64,000 nt of DNA from Saprospiraceae bacterium (GTDB lineage: Bacteria; Bacteroidota; Bacteroidia; Chitinophagales; Saprospiraceae): NCBI GenBank assembly GCA_022841745.1, contig JALHQW010000017.1, forward strand, positions 35,391 through 99,390, written 5' to 3'. Each line of letters begins with the position of its first letter. Within the stretch, counting starts at the first letter, position 1. Shown here piece after piece: positions 34,848 to 45,834 of this stretch. The notes beneath the pieces are model-generated. The model saw only the letters and a program-made list of their open reading frames with translations. It did no database searches and had not been told where the DNA came from. Both the position numbers and the translations under genes were made by a program.

Positions 34848-37082
34848 TCATATATCTTTAATATCCTCAGGAATTTTTGGATCAATTTTGAGCTTGATGT
34901 AATTCACGATTATTGAATAATTATGGTATTTTTCCCAAAGGTCTTTACTGATAAAAAAAGTCACAACACCCCAACTAACTCCTAAAATTAGGCTCAAAAT
35001 CCAATCCACCTTTAAGTCTTCCCAGATACTTTGAACATTCCAGTCGTTTTTTAAAAGACAATGTAATAAGATAGCAAATAGGACTACAAGTGCTAACCCA
35101 AATCTTATCCATGCATTTGTTCTCCATTTTTTAAGCTCACTTTCTTCAAATTGTTGTCGTTTTTCTTTTTTTAGAAGATTAATTTCTTTTGTTAATTTCT
35201 CTGACTTCTCTTTCTCACCTTTGTAAATTTCGGAAAACTGTTCAGCATTGTACTCTATCCTACTTTTTACCTGTTTAGAAAGGTCTAACTCCTCTTCAAC
35301 TACCCTTCGTTGTTCAAGTAATTGCAATTTTTCATGATTTTTTTGCTTTTCCAAATCGTCTAATTGCCTTTCATGTTCTTGATTTAATCTTGATAGTTTC
35401 TCATTAATTTCTTTGTTTTGAGTTGCTAAAATTTGGTTTTCAATAGTGATTTGATTTTCTATTATTTCGACTTGCTTCTCATAGTCATCCGTTGCCGCAT
35501 TTAGCCTGCCCAACAAAACTTGGTCTCTAACAATTTTAACTTTTGTTTCAAATGAAGCACCGTGAAAATTATCATTGATTATTTGTAATGCCTTTGAGCG
35601 AGTCCCAGAATAATCAATTTCAAACGATCTAAAATCGGGAATTGAAAAGGTTTCAATAAAACGTTTGTTCGTTTCATAATTGTTTTCTACAAAAGGCCTA
35701 ATTATTTGAAGAAAAACACTAGGGCTTAATACAAATGCAACTTCCCAGCTCTTCTTATAGTAAATTTTTTCAAATTTTGCCAATATGTAATCTGAACTTA
35801 AAAAGAAAGCATTACAATCTAAAAATTTTGATTTTTTCCTATTCAAAGACCTAACCTCCCTTAATACTGTAATATCATGTTGGAATTGTAGAAATGATTT
35901 TGGCTTGCGATGAGGTGATTTTTCATAGAATTTTTGATACTCCTCTATATCCTCTTCAATTTCAACATGGTCACTAAGACTAACTACGTTTGATATATAT
36001 TCTGATAGGCCTAAATCGTTTAAAATAAGGTCAACATGCTCATATTTTTCAAGAAATATCTTGGCATCGATTTGATTTTCTATATTCTGTCTATGATAGA
36101 GCATTTCCAAAGGACTTAACTCTTCAATTAAACAGGCAACTCTACTTGTCTCTTTAGTCCATTTTGTGCTTTTCAGAATGAATGACCTTGCATCGAATGA
36201 CCTTCTGAATTCAGAGAGAGTTAATGGGTGATATAACAACTTAAATTTAAGCCTGCTTTGCTTTGCTTCTTTAAGTATTTCAATTGCTGAAGAATCTTCT
36301 GAATTCCTGTGTAAATTTAAAAGTCCAAAAATAAAATTCGTATCAAGAAACAAAGCTAAATCATTAAACTTATAGTTTAAAAAACCGTTGGTATCAGAAT
36401 CGTTAGTAATTGCAAAACTTGTAAAGGTTGCATCAGCCAATTGTGCGATATAATTTGCACGTAATTCATTAGCATTTAAGATGAAATTATTAACTATTGG
36501 GAAAAACAAATCTTCTGAAATTATATTGTTGTTCTTCCTCAATGCTTCATCTGCAATTGCTTGAAGGCTTTTTTGTTCTCCCTCAGTGATTTTTGCGTTA
36601 GGTTTCAAAATTAGAGTCGTTTGAACCCCATGCTGTTCAAATACCATTGACAAATATGACTTTAGTGAATTCCAAATTTCAACTTTTAATTCCGAAATCT
36701 CTGGATGTAGAAATATTTCTTCAGAAAACCAATCGTCTTTAACTTCTTCTTCTGTCTTATTCGACTCTTCAATCCTTTCTAAAATTAATTTACTTTTCTC
36801 ATTACTTACATTTAACACTTTAGAGTTTTGATTCTTTATCAAATATTTTTTATCAATCAACTTATCTATGTTTGACAAAATGGAGTTCAATCTAATAGTA
36901 ATGCCGTATACGGATTCTATATTTTTCGAAACATGATGTTCGTTTTTACAATCTGCATTTGGTTTTTGCACTAATGAGTATAAGATAATATTTTGAACTA
37001 TTTCGTCATACTTATTATCTTGGGACAGTGCCAAGATATGACTCAATTTAGAAAACACTTTTTGAAAATTAATTGGGTTCAT
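34848..37082 (-). CDS. PIN-like nuclease domain / coiled-coil / membrane protein in hsd locus
   Basis: 744 residues, family not recognised by name. Residues 1-235 are helical. Residues ~240-440 look like a PIN-type nuclease: LFLDTNF (D247), HPLTLSEFRR (E291), QHDITVLREVR (D403), DCNAFFLSSDYIL (D422, D431). Residues ~525-655 form a long coiled coil rich in Glu/Lys/Gln. Two membrane helices follow at ~665-685 and ~700-720 (FGLALVVLFAILLHCLL; SLILGVSWGVVTFFIS), with a short cytosolic tail. The gene is intact, AT-rich, and lies 28 bases after hsdR. A membrane-anchored RNase that supports restriction in defence is an inference from context. Confidence 0.8.
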   Translation of the reverse strand: MNPINFQKVFSKLSHILALSQDNKYDEIVQNIILYSLVQKPNADCKNEHHVSKNIESVYGITIRLNSILSNIDKLIDKKYLIKNQNSKVLNVSNEKSKLILERIEESNKTEEEVKDDWFSEEIFLHPEISELKVEIWNSLKSYLSMVFEQHGVQTTLILKPNAKITEGEQKSLQAIADEALRKNNNIISEDLFFPIVNNFILNANELRANYIAQLADATFTSFAITNDSDTNGFLNYKFNDLALFLDTNFIFGLLNLHRNSEDSSAIEILKEAKQSRLKFKLLYHPLTLSEFRRSFDARSFILKSTKWTKETSRVACLIEELSPLEMLYHRQNIENQIDAKIFLEKYEHVDLILNDLGLSEYISNVVSLSDHVEIEEDIEEYQKFYEKSPHRKPKSFLQFQHDITVLREVRSLNRKKSKFLDCNAFFLSSDYILAKFEKIYYKKSWEVAFVLSPSVFLQIIRPFVENNYETNKRFIETFSIPDFRSFEIDYSGTRSKALQIINDNFHGASFETKVKIVRDQVLLGRLNAATDDYEKQVEIIENQITIENQILATQNKEINEKLSRLNQEHERQLDDLEKQKNHEKLQLLEQRRVVEEELDLSKQVKSRIEYNAEQFSEIYKGEKEKSEKLTKEINLLKKEKRQQFEESELKKWRTNAWIRFGLALVVLFAILLHCLLKNDWNVQSIWEDLKVDWILSLILGVSWGVVTFFISKDLWEKYHNYSIIVNYIKLKIDPKIPEDIKDI

Positions 37083-37110
37083 AAGATGAATAAAATTAAG
37101 GAATTATCAT

Positions 37111-39810
37111 TCACTCCACTCGATAAATCTCCCCCTCCAACTCCCTGACCGCCGCCAAAAACCGCTCCTTCCCGCCAAACTCAGTAATAATCTCCTTTTG
37201 AGTACCGAATTCAGTCAAGGGTCGCACTTTCAGCACGTCGAGGGATTCGAGGTTTTCGATGCCTTCGTCAGCGTATTTGTCAAGCAGTGCTTCGAGCACC
37301 CGGCGGGATTGTTTGCCGTATTTGGTAAAGTAGTCCCGCTTTTTCATGATCAACGCCCTCTCCCGGCGTGTAAGGGGTGGCTGGTCGTAAGCCACGTGGC
37401 AGATTCCCTCCGGGAATGACAATGCTGTATCCACGGCACTGCGCAAAATTTCAACGGGGATGCCCTGTTCTGCCAGTTCTTCCAAGAGGGCCTGTTTGCG
37501 CTCGGCGCTGTTCCATCTGCTGAGGAAAGCATCGAGCGAGGCGTATTGCCCGGTCAGCAGTTGGCGGGCATGGTCTTTCAGGCTGGTGGTGACGGGTTTG
37601 CCGTCGTTGTCGAAATGGAGTTCCCGGCTTATGAGCACGGTCACGTCCACGCCGTTTACATATACTTTTTGGGCGTAGTCCGCCTTGGCGGACGGTTCGC
37701 CAAAGAAGTCCTTTGTTTTGGGCGGCAGTATTTCGAGGGCGGTTCCAGTCTCTTCGTCTATCACGGGTACATCCTCTAGGGCTTCCTGTTCCTCGTCAAT
37801 GACGGTGGACAGGTCTTCGTCCTCGTGGTAGGTCCTTGCGGGCACAATCGGGTCGCCATCGAAGGCGGGGTCAGCAAAGAGGTCGGTCACGTAAGTTCCC
37901 TTCGGGGATGACAAAAAGCGCATTTTGCCATACTCCTCGTTGATGCGGGTGCCCCTGCCGATGATTTGCTTGAACTTGGTCATGCTGGCGATATTGGCAT
38001 CCAGCACGATGACCTGGCAGGTCTGGGCAACCACCCCAGTCGTCATTAGCTCGCTGGTGGTGGCAATGACGGGGTAGCGCTCCTCCGGGTTCGAGATTCC
38101 CTTCGGGAATGACAAACAGCGGTAGCCTTCGTCGTTGTCGTCCGTGATTTGCATCACGTATTTATAGTTGAGGGCTACGAGGTCGGTCCCGAGTACACGG
38201 GAGGTGAGGGCGCTGCGCATCCGCTCGGCGTGGTCTATGTCCTTTTCCCCTTTTTTGTCATTGCCGTAGGCAATCTGCGACGTCGTGTTAACGCCACGTT
38301 TGTCATGGCCGTAGGCCACCTGCGACGTCATGTGTTTTGTCCAATATGACTTGCCCTCGTGATGTTGCAGTTTGCCTTCGGCAATGACAAAAGCGGCACA
38401 CACACGACGTTGCGGTTTGCCTACGGCAATGACAAAAAAATAGGGGTTGCCATCCTTGTCAGTCTTGTCCTTTTCGGGCCGCCAGCCTTCGAGGTCCACG
38501 CTCAGGCCGATGCGCACAGTGCGGTACGGGGCGAGGAAGCCGTCGTTGATGCCCTGCCTCAGGGAGTAGGTATAGACGGGTTCGCCGAAGTAGTCGTAGT
38601 TGCTGGCGTCGTGGGTTTCCTTGGGGGTGGCGGTGAGGCCAAGTTGGCTGGCCCCGGTGAAGTAGTCGAGGATGGTGCGCCATGCGCTGTCGGCGGTGGC
38701 GCTGTCTCGGTGGCACTCGTCTATGACGATTAAATCAAAAAAGTCAGCGCTGAACTGTTGGAACAAGGATTGGGGCTCAACGTAGGCCGGAACCCCAGTT
38801 CCGGCGTCAATAATTGTTCTTTCCACCGGAACTGGGGTTCCGGTGTACGTTCCCACCGGAACTGGGGTTCCGGTGTACGTTCCCACCGGAACTGGGGTTC
38901 CGGTGTACGTTCCCACCGGAACTGGGGTTCCGGTGTACGATGGGGCATCTACGGTGAGGCCCTGGTAGAGGGCGAGGTAAATCTCGTAGGCTTTGTCCAC
39001 TTTGCCGTTTTTGACGACGGTCATTTGTTCGCCAAAATGCTTGAAATCGCCCCGCTTGGTTTGGCTGATGAGGGCGTTGCGGTCGGCCAGGAAGAGGATG
39101 CGCTTTTTGACGCCGGATTTCCAGAGCCGCCAGACGATTTGGAAGGCGGTATAGGTCTTGCCGGTGCCCGTGGCCATGACGAGCATGAGCCGCTGCTGCC
39201 CCTTGGCGATGGCCTCCACCGTCCGGTTGATGGCGATTTGCTGGTAGTAACGGGGATGCCTGCCGCTTCCGTCGGTGTAGTAGTTCTGTGCGGCAATGCG
39301 TTCTTCTTCGGTGGTGGCGATGCCTTTGTAGCGTTTGTAGCGCTCCCAGAGGTCGGCGGGGCTGGGGAATTGGTCGAGGGGGAGTTCTTGTTCGATGGCA
39401 TCGGGGTCAAGGTTTACTAAACTTTCAAAGTTTAGTAAACCTGTGCCCAGGGAGGTGCCCACGCTCCGGTCATGAAACAAAAACCAATCCCCGTTGCTGC
39501 TGAACACGCAGGGGATGTCCAGTATCCGTGCATACTCCAGTGCTTGTTGGATGCCTGCCCGCACGGAGTGGTTGTTGTCCTTCGCCTCGTTAATGGCGAT
39601 GGGGATGTTCGGCTTGTAGTAGAGGATATAATCGGCCCGCTTGCCCTTGCCCCGTGCGGCGAGTTTGCCCCGCACGTAGATTTTACCGTCGGTATAGGAG
39701 ACTTCTTCGAAGAGCTGGGTGTGCTTGCTCCAGCCAGCGGCTTCGAGGGCGGGGGTGATGTACTTGGTGCAGATGTCCCGCTCGGAGAGTAGTTTTTTGT
39801 TTAGGGGCAT
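37111..39810 (-). CDS. hsdR: type I restriction endonuclease subunit HsdR with six translated palindromic repeats
   Basis: 899 residues, open frame. The N-terminal PD-(D/E)xK nuclease carries RADYILYYKPNIPIAINEAK. The helicase has motif I ATGTGKT, motif II DECHR, LGLTATPKET, and motif VI IGRGTRINEEYG. The C-terminal domain ends EGEIYRVE. Compared with the usual HsdR sequence, segments are replaced by translated repeats: LLNFESLV (39412-39440), GTPVPVGTYT x4 (38786-38935), a 61-codon hairpin array where helicase motif IV (KTIVFC) is expected (38254-38436), SFPKGI (38096-38116), SSPKGT (37895-37917) and SFPEGI (37401-37423). The frame is kept through all of them. Loss of motif IV makes translocation doubtful. 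Confidence 0.9.
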   Translation of the reverse strand: MPLNKKLLSERDICTKYITPALEAAGWSKHTQLFEEVSYTDGKIYVRGKLAARGKGKRADYILYYKPNIPIAINEAKDNNHSVRAGIQQALEYARILDIPCVFSSNGDWFLFHDRSVGTSLGTGLLNFESLVNLDPDAIEQELPLDQFPSPADLWERYKRYKGIATTEEERIAAQNYYTDGSGRHPRYYQQIAINRTVEAIAKGQQRLMLVMATGTGKTYTAFQIVWRLWKSGVKKRILFLADRNALISQTKRGDFKHFGEQMTVVKNGKVDKAYEIYLALYQGLTVDAPSYTGTPVPVGTYTGTPVPVGTYTGTPVPVGTYTGTPVPVERTIIDAGTGVPAYVEPQSLFQQFSADFFDLIVIDECHRDSATADSAWRTILDYFTGASQLGLTATPKETHDASNYDYFGEPVYTYSLRQGINDGFLAPYRTVRIGLSVDLEGWRPEKDKTDKDGNPYFFVIAVGKPQRRVCAAFVIAEGKLQHHEGKSYWTKHMTSQVAYGHDKRGVNTTSQIAYGNDKKGEKDIDHAERMRSALTSRVLGTDLVALNYKYVMQITDDNDEGYRCLSFPKGISNPEERYPVIATTSELMTTGVVAQTCQVIVLDANIASMTKFKQIIGRGTRINEEYGKMRFLSSPKGTYVTDLFADPAFDGDPIVPARTYHEDEDLSTVIDEEQEALEDVPVIDEETGTALEILPPKTKDFFGEPSAKADYAQKVYVNGVDVTVLISRELHFDNDGKPVTTSLKDHARQLLTGQYASLDAFLSRWNSAERKQALLEELAEQGIPVEILRSAVDTALSFPEGICHVAYDQPPLTRRERALIMKKRDYFTKYGKQSRRVLEALLDKYADEGIENLESLDVLKVRPLTEFGTQKEIITEFGGKERFLAAVRELEGEIYRVE
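37401..37423. repeat. ATTCCC-hairpin repeat in hsdR (1)
   Basis: ATTCCC-TCC-GGGAAT followed by GACAAT. Translated on the minus strand as SFPEGI. Confidence 0.8.
37895..37917. repeat. ATTCCC-hairpin repeat in hsdR (2)
   Basis: GTTCCC-TTC-GGGGATGACAAAA; one wobble pair in the stem. Translated as SSPKGT in place of the usual strand before the LFADPAFDGDP motif. Confidence 0.75.
38096..38116. repeat. ATTCCC-hairpin repeat in hsdR (3)
   Basis: ATTCCC-TTC-GGGAATGACAAA, a perfect 6-bp stem with the ATGACAAA tail. Translated as SFPKGI. Confidence 0.85.
38254..38436. repeat. REPIN-like array inside hsdR (cluster 4)
   Basis: Two forward arms (38254-38285, 38299-38330) and two reverse arms (38371-38391, 38416-38436). 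The second forward arm has TGGCC-GTA-GGCCA instead of TTGCC-GTA-GGCAA: both sides of the stem changed together. The array is fully translated (FVIAVGKPQ / QIAYGNDKK-type peptides). Confidence 0.92.
38786..38935. repeat. 30-bp tandem hairpin repeat inside hsdR
   Basis: Four direct copies at 38824, 38854, 38884 and 38914, each CACCGGAAC-TGGG-GTTCCGGTG. An inverted copy GCCGGAACCCCAGTTCCGGC lies at 38786-38805. The period of 30 bases keeps the frame (GTPVPVGTYT). It sits between helicase motifs Ia and II. Confidence 0.93.
39412..39440. repeat. perfect palindrome inside hsdR
   Basis: GTTTACTAAACTTT-C-AAAGTTTAGTAAAC: 14-bp arms around one base, translated as GLLNFESLVN. Confidence 0.9.
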
Positions 39811-39836
39811 GAGGTTTTGGGGGACATGCGGAGATT

Positions 39837-39859
39837 TTCCAAGTTTTTAAAACTTGGAA
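39837..39859. repeat. palindrome in the hsdR leader
   Basis: TTCCAAGTTTT-T-AAAACTTGGAA, 27 bases before the hsdR start. It is related to the palindrome in the photolyase gene at 4466-4498. The rest of the gap 39811-40134 shows no gene. Confidence 0.8.
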
Positions 39860-40134
39860 GGTCTGGTGCTGAGATGAATGGGAGGTTTGAGGGCGTCATG
39901 CGCTTGGTTGTTGAGTACGGGCGTGAAGGTATATGCTTTTTCTAAAATAAGAAAACCCTATAGCGGTTTTTTAAACCATTTCTAAGCTTTGAATGGGCCT
40001 CACCACGCTGAAGCTTGCGCCTTGTGGCTACACCAGCACCACCATTAGCTTTCCGAAAAGAGGGCTTTCCGCAAGGCGTTGGCACTTAGGCAATTCTCCA
40101 TTTTTTTCCCCAACTTTGCCCCAAATTCTACCAC

Positions 40135-42285
<2,151 letters not shown>

Positions 42286-42392
42286 TAGGGTTGCAATCGC
42301 CAGGCTGTCGGGACGAAACTTTGGGTGGCGGCGAATGTGGCCTTGTTGAAAGTTATTGGGTTTTAGAAGTACAGTAGGTTGTTAATCGCTAG

Positions 42393-42645
42393 GCTGCCGA
42401 AGAGGACTTCGGCAGTACGGCTTGTGGCTCCGTTCGTACTGTCGAAGTCCTCTTCGACAGCGCAGTCTCTACAGTTACGATAGTCAATTTTTTAGCCGAT
42501 GATAACCTGTTGAGAACCCCTAAGTTGCCGTCAAGCATTACCATCGAAAAAGGACTTCGGCAGTACGGTTTATGGCTCCGTTCGTACTGCCGAAATCCGC
42601 TTCGACAGCGCAGTCACTTCAATTACGATAGTCAATTTTTTAGCC
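42393..42645 (+). repeat. two 95-bp direct repeats carrying hairpins
   Basis: Copies 42403-42497 and 42551-42645 have equal length and are about 90% alike (both end GATAGTCAATTTTTTAGCC). In the first, the 27-bp arms 42393-42419 and 42435-42461 (GCTGCCGAAGAGGACTTC... / ...GAAGTCCTCTTCGACAGC) pair with few mismatches. The second copy has a matching hairpin. They lie between the convergent MCM and arginyltransferase-like genes; no other gene was seen in 42286-42670. Confidence 0.88.
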
Positions 42646-42670
42646 AACGCTGCACCTTGAAGGCTTGGCA

Positions 42671-43738
42671 TCAAGCCAACAGCCTCCTGATCAGCGTCAA
42701 CAGATCCCCAGCTCTTAGGAACTGCCCCAAAAAGCTTTGCTGCTGGACGCTCAGGTAATGGTGTACGGGCTTGGGCGTATCGAGGGCAAGCGCAGGGGAG
42801 AGGTTGGTGCCTTCAAACAGCAGGAATTGGCTGGTGACGGCGTCCCAAGTGATAAAAAACAGCCGGACTTGTCCGCTGAGACTCAAGGGCACGATGAGGT
42901 GAATGTTGAAGCTGCCGAGTCTCGGTTGTTGCGAAGCAAAAGAGGTGCCTAACGTATAGCCTTCGATGCCGTTAATGCCTTGGGTGGACAAGACTTGCTT
43001 TAGTAGGCCCAATTGCCCCATCATTTCATCCATCATCCAGTCGGTTTCTTCCAATTCTTCGATGGGATGCCATTCCTTGGTGCGAAGCCGGTAGAACGCC
43101 ATGCCGCCGGGGCGGAGTTTGTAATTGAACATGGGCACGTCCTTGGGCAAAAAACCGGGGTAGTAGTGGTCGAATCCATTGTCCATGCAAAACTGGATTT
43201 CGAGCAGCATGGTGTAGAAGCCGAGGCTGTAATTGGCGTAGTCGGGGTCGTAGGCGGCTTCGAGGGAAGCGAGGCTTTTTTTTCCCAAATCAAAAATGGA
43301 GAATGCGACTAACTTGCCTTGGTCAAAGACGCAGAGGTCGTGCATGCGGTAATTGGTGGCGGGCTTGCCCCGCAGCAGGTGGAATTCGAGTTGGGAGACG
43401 TTGCCCCATTGGTGCACATTGGTCTTGTAGCGTTGCCAGAGCGCCTCTTTTTCTTCATTGTGCTCAAACGGCTTCACCTCGAACCTGAACCGTTCGCTGT
43501 TGTTCTTCAGGAGTTTGCGGTGCCTTTTCTTGAACTGGAAACCGTGGATGGCCAATCGGAGCGGGAGGCAAGAGGCCCAACGGTTTCCGAGGTACCTTGC
43601 GTAGATGCTGCAAAACTCCGACCCGTTCCTGAAATAGCCGTTGGCCAATGCCTCGTCCATCATCCAATCGGCGATGGGGCCCATTGGGAAACGGGCGTAG
43701 AAAGTAGGTATGAATTCAGGGTAGAGGCCTGTTGTCAT
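42671..43738 (-). CDS. arginyl-tRNA-protein transferase-like protein (ATE/Bpt fold)
   Basis: 355 residues from MTTGLYPEFIPTFYARFP. The C-terminal half matches the GNAT-like ATE_C domain (YSLGFYTMLLEIQFCMDNGFDHYYPGF, then MFNYKLRPGG). The N-terminal ATE_N cysteines are not seen in the usual pattern, and the region after ~residue 245 is an extra domain, so it is a divergent relative. It may transfer an amino acid from tRNA to protein N-termini, but this is inference. An open-frame extension of 18 residues upstream would overlap the promoter box, so I prefer this start. Confidence 0.75.
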   Translation of the reverse strand: MTTGLYPEFIPTFYARFPMGPIADWMMDEALANGYFRNGSEFCSIYARYLGNRWASCLPLRLAIHGFQFKKRHRKLLKNNSERFRFEVKPFEHNEEKEALWQRYKTNVHQWGNVSQLEFHLLRGKPATNYRMHDLCVFDQGKLVAFSIFDLGKKSLASLEAAYDPDYANYSLGFYTMLLEIQFCMDNGFDHYYPGFLPKDVPMFNYKLRPGGMAFYRLRTKEWHPIEELEETDWMMDEMMGQLGLLKQVLSTQGINGIEGYTLGTSFASQQPRLGSFNIHLIVPLSLSGQVRLFFITWDAVTSQFLLFEGTNLSPALALDTPKPVHHYLSVQQQSFLGQFLRAGDLLTLIRRLLA

Positions 43739-43756
43739 GATTTGGATTTGCGGGTG

Positions 43757-43764
43757 CAAATATA
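43757..43764 (-). promoter_or_regulatory. -7 box (TATATTTG) for the ATE-like gene
   Basis: Exact TAnnTTTG on the minus strand, 19 bases before the chosen start. It supports the shorter gene model. Confidence 0.55.
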
Positions 43765-43881
43765 ATCGAATCGTTTTCCTAAGCTTTTTCAAAACTAGGT
43801 CAGGCTTCGATTGTTAGGCTGGCAGTGTTTTCGTTCAATATAATTTTTGAACTGGCGGTGGGGAACTGAGGGTGTTTGGAT

Positions 43882-44066
43882 GGATGATGGCTTGGTTTTT
43901 TTTGAGACAGAGGGACGCTGATTTTTATGATTTTTTTTGGTTTTCACCTGCGGTGAAAAGCAACGACGGATTGCGTTTAAAGGGATGATGGCTTGGTTTT
44001 TTTTGAGGCAGAGGGACGCTGGTTTTTTATGGTTTTTTATGTTTTTCACCTGCGGTGAAAACAACG
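43882..44066 (+). repeat. tandem ~100-bp repeat with TTTTCACC hairpins
   Basis: Copies 43882-43965 and 43983-44066 share GGATGATGGCTTGGTTTTTT and end with the hairpin TTTTCACC-TGC-GGTGAAAA (43941-43959 and 44043-44061). It lies in the divergent gap 43739-44179, which otherwise has no gene. Confidence 0.88.
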
Positions 44067-44179
44067 CACGCATTCAAAAGCAATGATTTGATGCAATGCC
44101 ATATTGATTATGCTTGTCCCGCAATCCGCATTCGAAAACTCCGCAATCGAAAACTCCGCAATCGAGAAATTTCTTTCAA

Positions 44180-45604
44180 ATGAATAATCGCATAGGCATA
44201 GTTTGGTTTCGGCAAGACCTCCGGCTTCACGACAACGAAGCCATGACGGAGGCACTCCTGCACTGCGAGAAGGTCATTCCAGTGTATGTTTTCGATGAAC
44301 GCATGTTCTTGGGTAAGACCCGTCAATTTGGGTTTCCTAAGACGGGGAAATTCCGGGCGAAGTTCCTGCTGGAAAGCGTGGAAGACCTGCGCCGCAACCT
44401 GCGCAAGCTCGGCAGCGACTTGGTGGTGCGTGTTGGAAAACCAGAGGATGAGCTTTTCCAATTGGCCCGGAAGTTCAAGACAAGCTGGGTCTTCTGCAAT
44501 CGGGAACGTACGCAGGAGGAACTGCAAATACAGGACGTTTTAGAACAGCGCCTATGGACGGTTGGCCAGGAAATCCGCTATTCCCGTGGCAAATTGCTTT
44601 ACTACACAGCCGACCTACCTTTCCCCATCACGCACACGCCAGAAGTGTTCACGCAGTTCCGAAAGGAGGTGGAGCGAGTGGTACCCGTGCGCCAGTGCCT
44701 GCCCACGCCCGAAAGCCTACCAGCGTTTGATTTCGACCTCGACATAGGCACCCTGCCGACCATAGAAGAACTAGGGCACACCCCATTCGAGGTGGACAAA
44801 CGTGCCGTGCTCGACTTTAAGGGCGGAGAAACAGCGGGGCTGGAGCGCCTTCGGCAATTCCTTTGGGAAAGCAAGGCGGCCAGTAGTTATTTCGATACGA
44901 GGAACGAGCTATTGGGGGCCAATTACTCCACCAAGTTTTCTGCTTGGTTGGCGCAAGGGTGCCTTTCACCTAAGATGATTTACCACGAACTAAAAGCTTA
45001 CGAACACCAACGGGGCGAGAACAAAAGTACTTATTGGATTTTCTTTGAACTGCTTTGGCGGGATTTCTTCCGACTCATGGCCAAGAAGCATGGCAACAAT
45101 TTATTTTTGAAGGGCGGCCTTAGGGAAGAGCCGAACCGGCGCTTGCGCAACGACCGCCAGCTATTGCAGGTATGGATGGACGGGCGCACGGGCGTACCTT
45201 TTATTGATGCAAATATGCGGGAACTGAAACTGACGGGCTTCATGTCGAACAGGGGCCGTCAGAACGTGGCCAGCTTCCTCGTTAACGACCTTAAAGTGAA
45301 CTGGCAAATGGGCGCCGAGTACTTCGAGAGCGTGCTCATTGACTATGACACGGCCAGCAATTGGGGCAATTGGAATTATATCGCCGGCGTGGGCAACGAC
45401 CCACGGGAAGATCGCTATTTCAACATACTCAGCCAGGCCCGGCAATATGACCCGCACGGCGATTATGTGCGGTATTGGCTCACTGAATTAGGCGATATCC
45501 CTGGTGCAAAAGTACACCGGCCAGAAGAGGTTCATGCGTTGCCCATAACCTTGGGTTCTGCCTATCCAAGACCGATGGTCAATATGGACAAATGGGAGCG
45601 GTGA
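44180..45604 (+). CDS. DASH family cryptochrome
   Basis: 474 residues from MNNRIGIVWFRQDLRLHDNE. The 22 upstream residues of the frame (SRNPHSKTPQSKTPQS) come from a CCGCAATCGAAAACT phrase repeat and are left out. DASH features: YSTKFSAWLAQGCLSPKMIY, WRDFFRLMAKKHGNNLF, WMDGRTGVPFIDANMREL, TGFMSNRGRQNVASFL, WGNWNYIAGVGNDPRED. It binds FAD and probably MTHF; DASH proteins repair dimers in single-stranded DNA and may signal light. It is the second photolyase-family gene of the window. Confidence 0.95.
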   Translation: MNNRIGIVWFRQDLRLHDNEAMTEALLHCEKVIPVYVFDERMFLGKTRQFGFPKTGKFRAKFLLESVEDLRRNLRKLGSDLVVRVGKPEDELFQLARKFKTSWVFCNRERTQEELQIQDVLEQRLWTVGQEIRYSRGKLLYYTADLPFPITHTPEVFTQFRKEVERVVPVRQCLPTPESLPAFDFDLDIGTLPTIEELGHTPFEVDKRAVLDFKGGETAGLERLRQFLWESKAASSYFDTRNELLGANYSTKFSAWLAQGCLSPKMIYHELKAYEHQRGENKSTYWIFFELLWRDFFRLMAKKHGNNLFLKGGLREEPNRRLRNDRQLLQVWMDGRTGVPFIDANMRELKLTGFMSNRGRQNVASFLVNDLKVNWQMGAEYFESVLIDYDTASNWGNWNYIAGVGNDPREDRYFNILSQARQYDPHGDYVRYWLTELGDIPGAKVHRPEEVHALPITLGSAYPRPMVNMDKWER

Positions 45605-45671
45605 ACCTAATTATTGCCCCTTCATTTGGGGTAAAACGCACGCAAAGTCATTAGTTCACAATTTCTTAATA

Positions 45672-45700
45672 TTGGAATCCTGCTCATTGGGCTAATTTTG
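45672..45700 (+). promoter_or_regulatory. promoter of the two-component operon (TTG-N18-TAATTTTG)
   Basis: TTG at 45672-45674 and TAATTTTG at 45693-45700, close to the Bacteroidota -33/-7 spacing. It is followed by a TCCGAAATCGTAAATCCGAAATCG phrase tract up to the response-regulator start. Confidence 0.55.
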
Positions 45701-45834
45701 CACCAGTTTCCAGAGATTCCTTGGAAATGCTATTGCTAGATAAACTTAGATTTCGATTTCCGCATCTAGATTTGACATTTGGGCAGTGCCCAATCCGAAA
45801 TCGTAAATCCGAAATCGCAAATCATCATTGGCCT

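Noticed and set aside
38786-38935. Regularly spaced repeats that could suggest a CRISPR array
   Set aside because: Period is only 30 bases with 8-base identical spacers, the units are hairpins translated in hsdR, and no cas gene is near.
40000-40134. Cobalamin riboswitch upstream of methylmalonyl-CoA mutase
   Set aside because: No B12-box-like conserved core (GCCACTG type) could be seen in the short leader.
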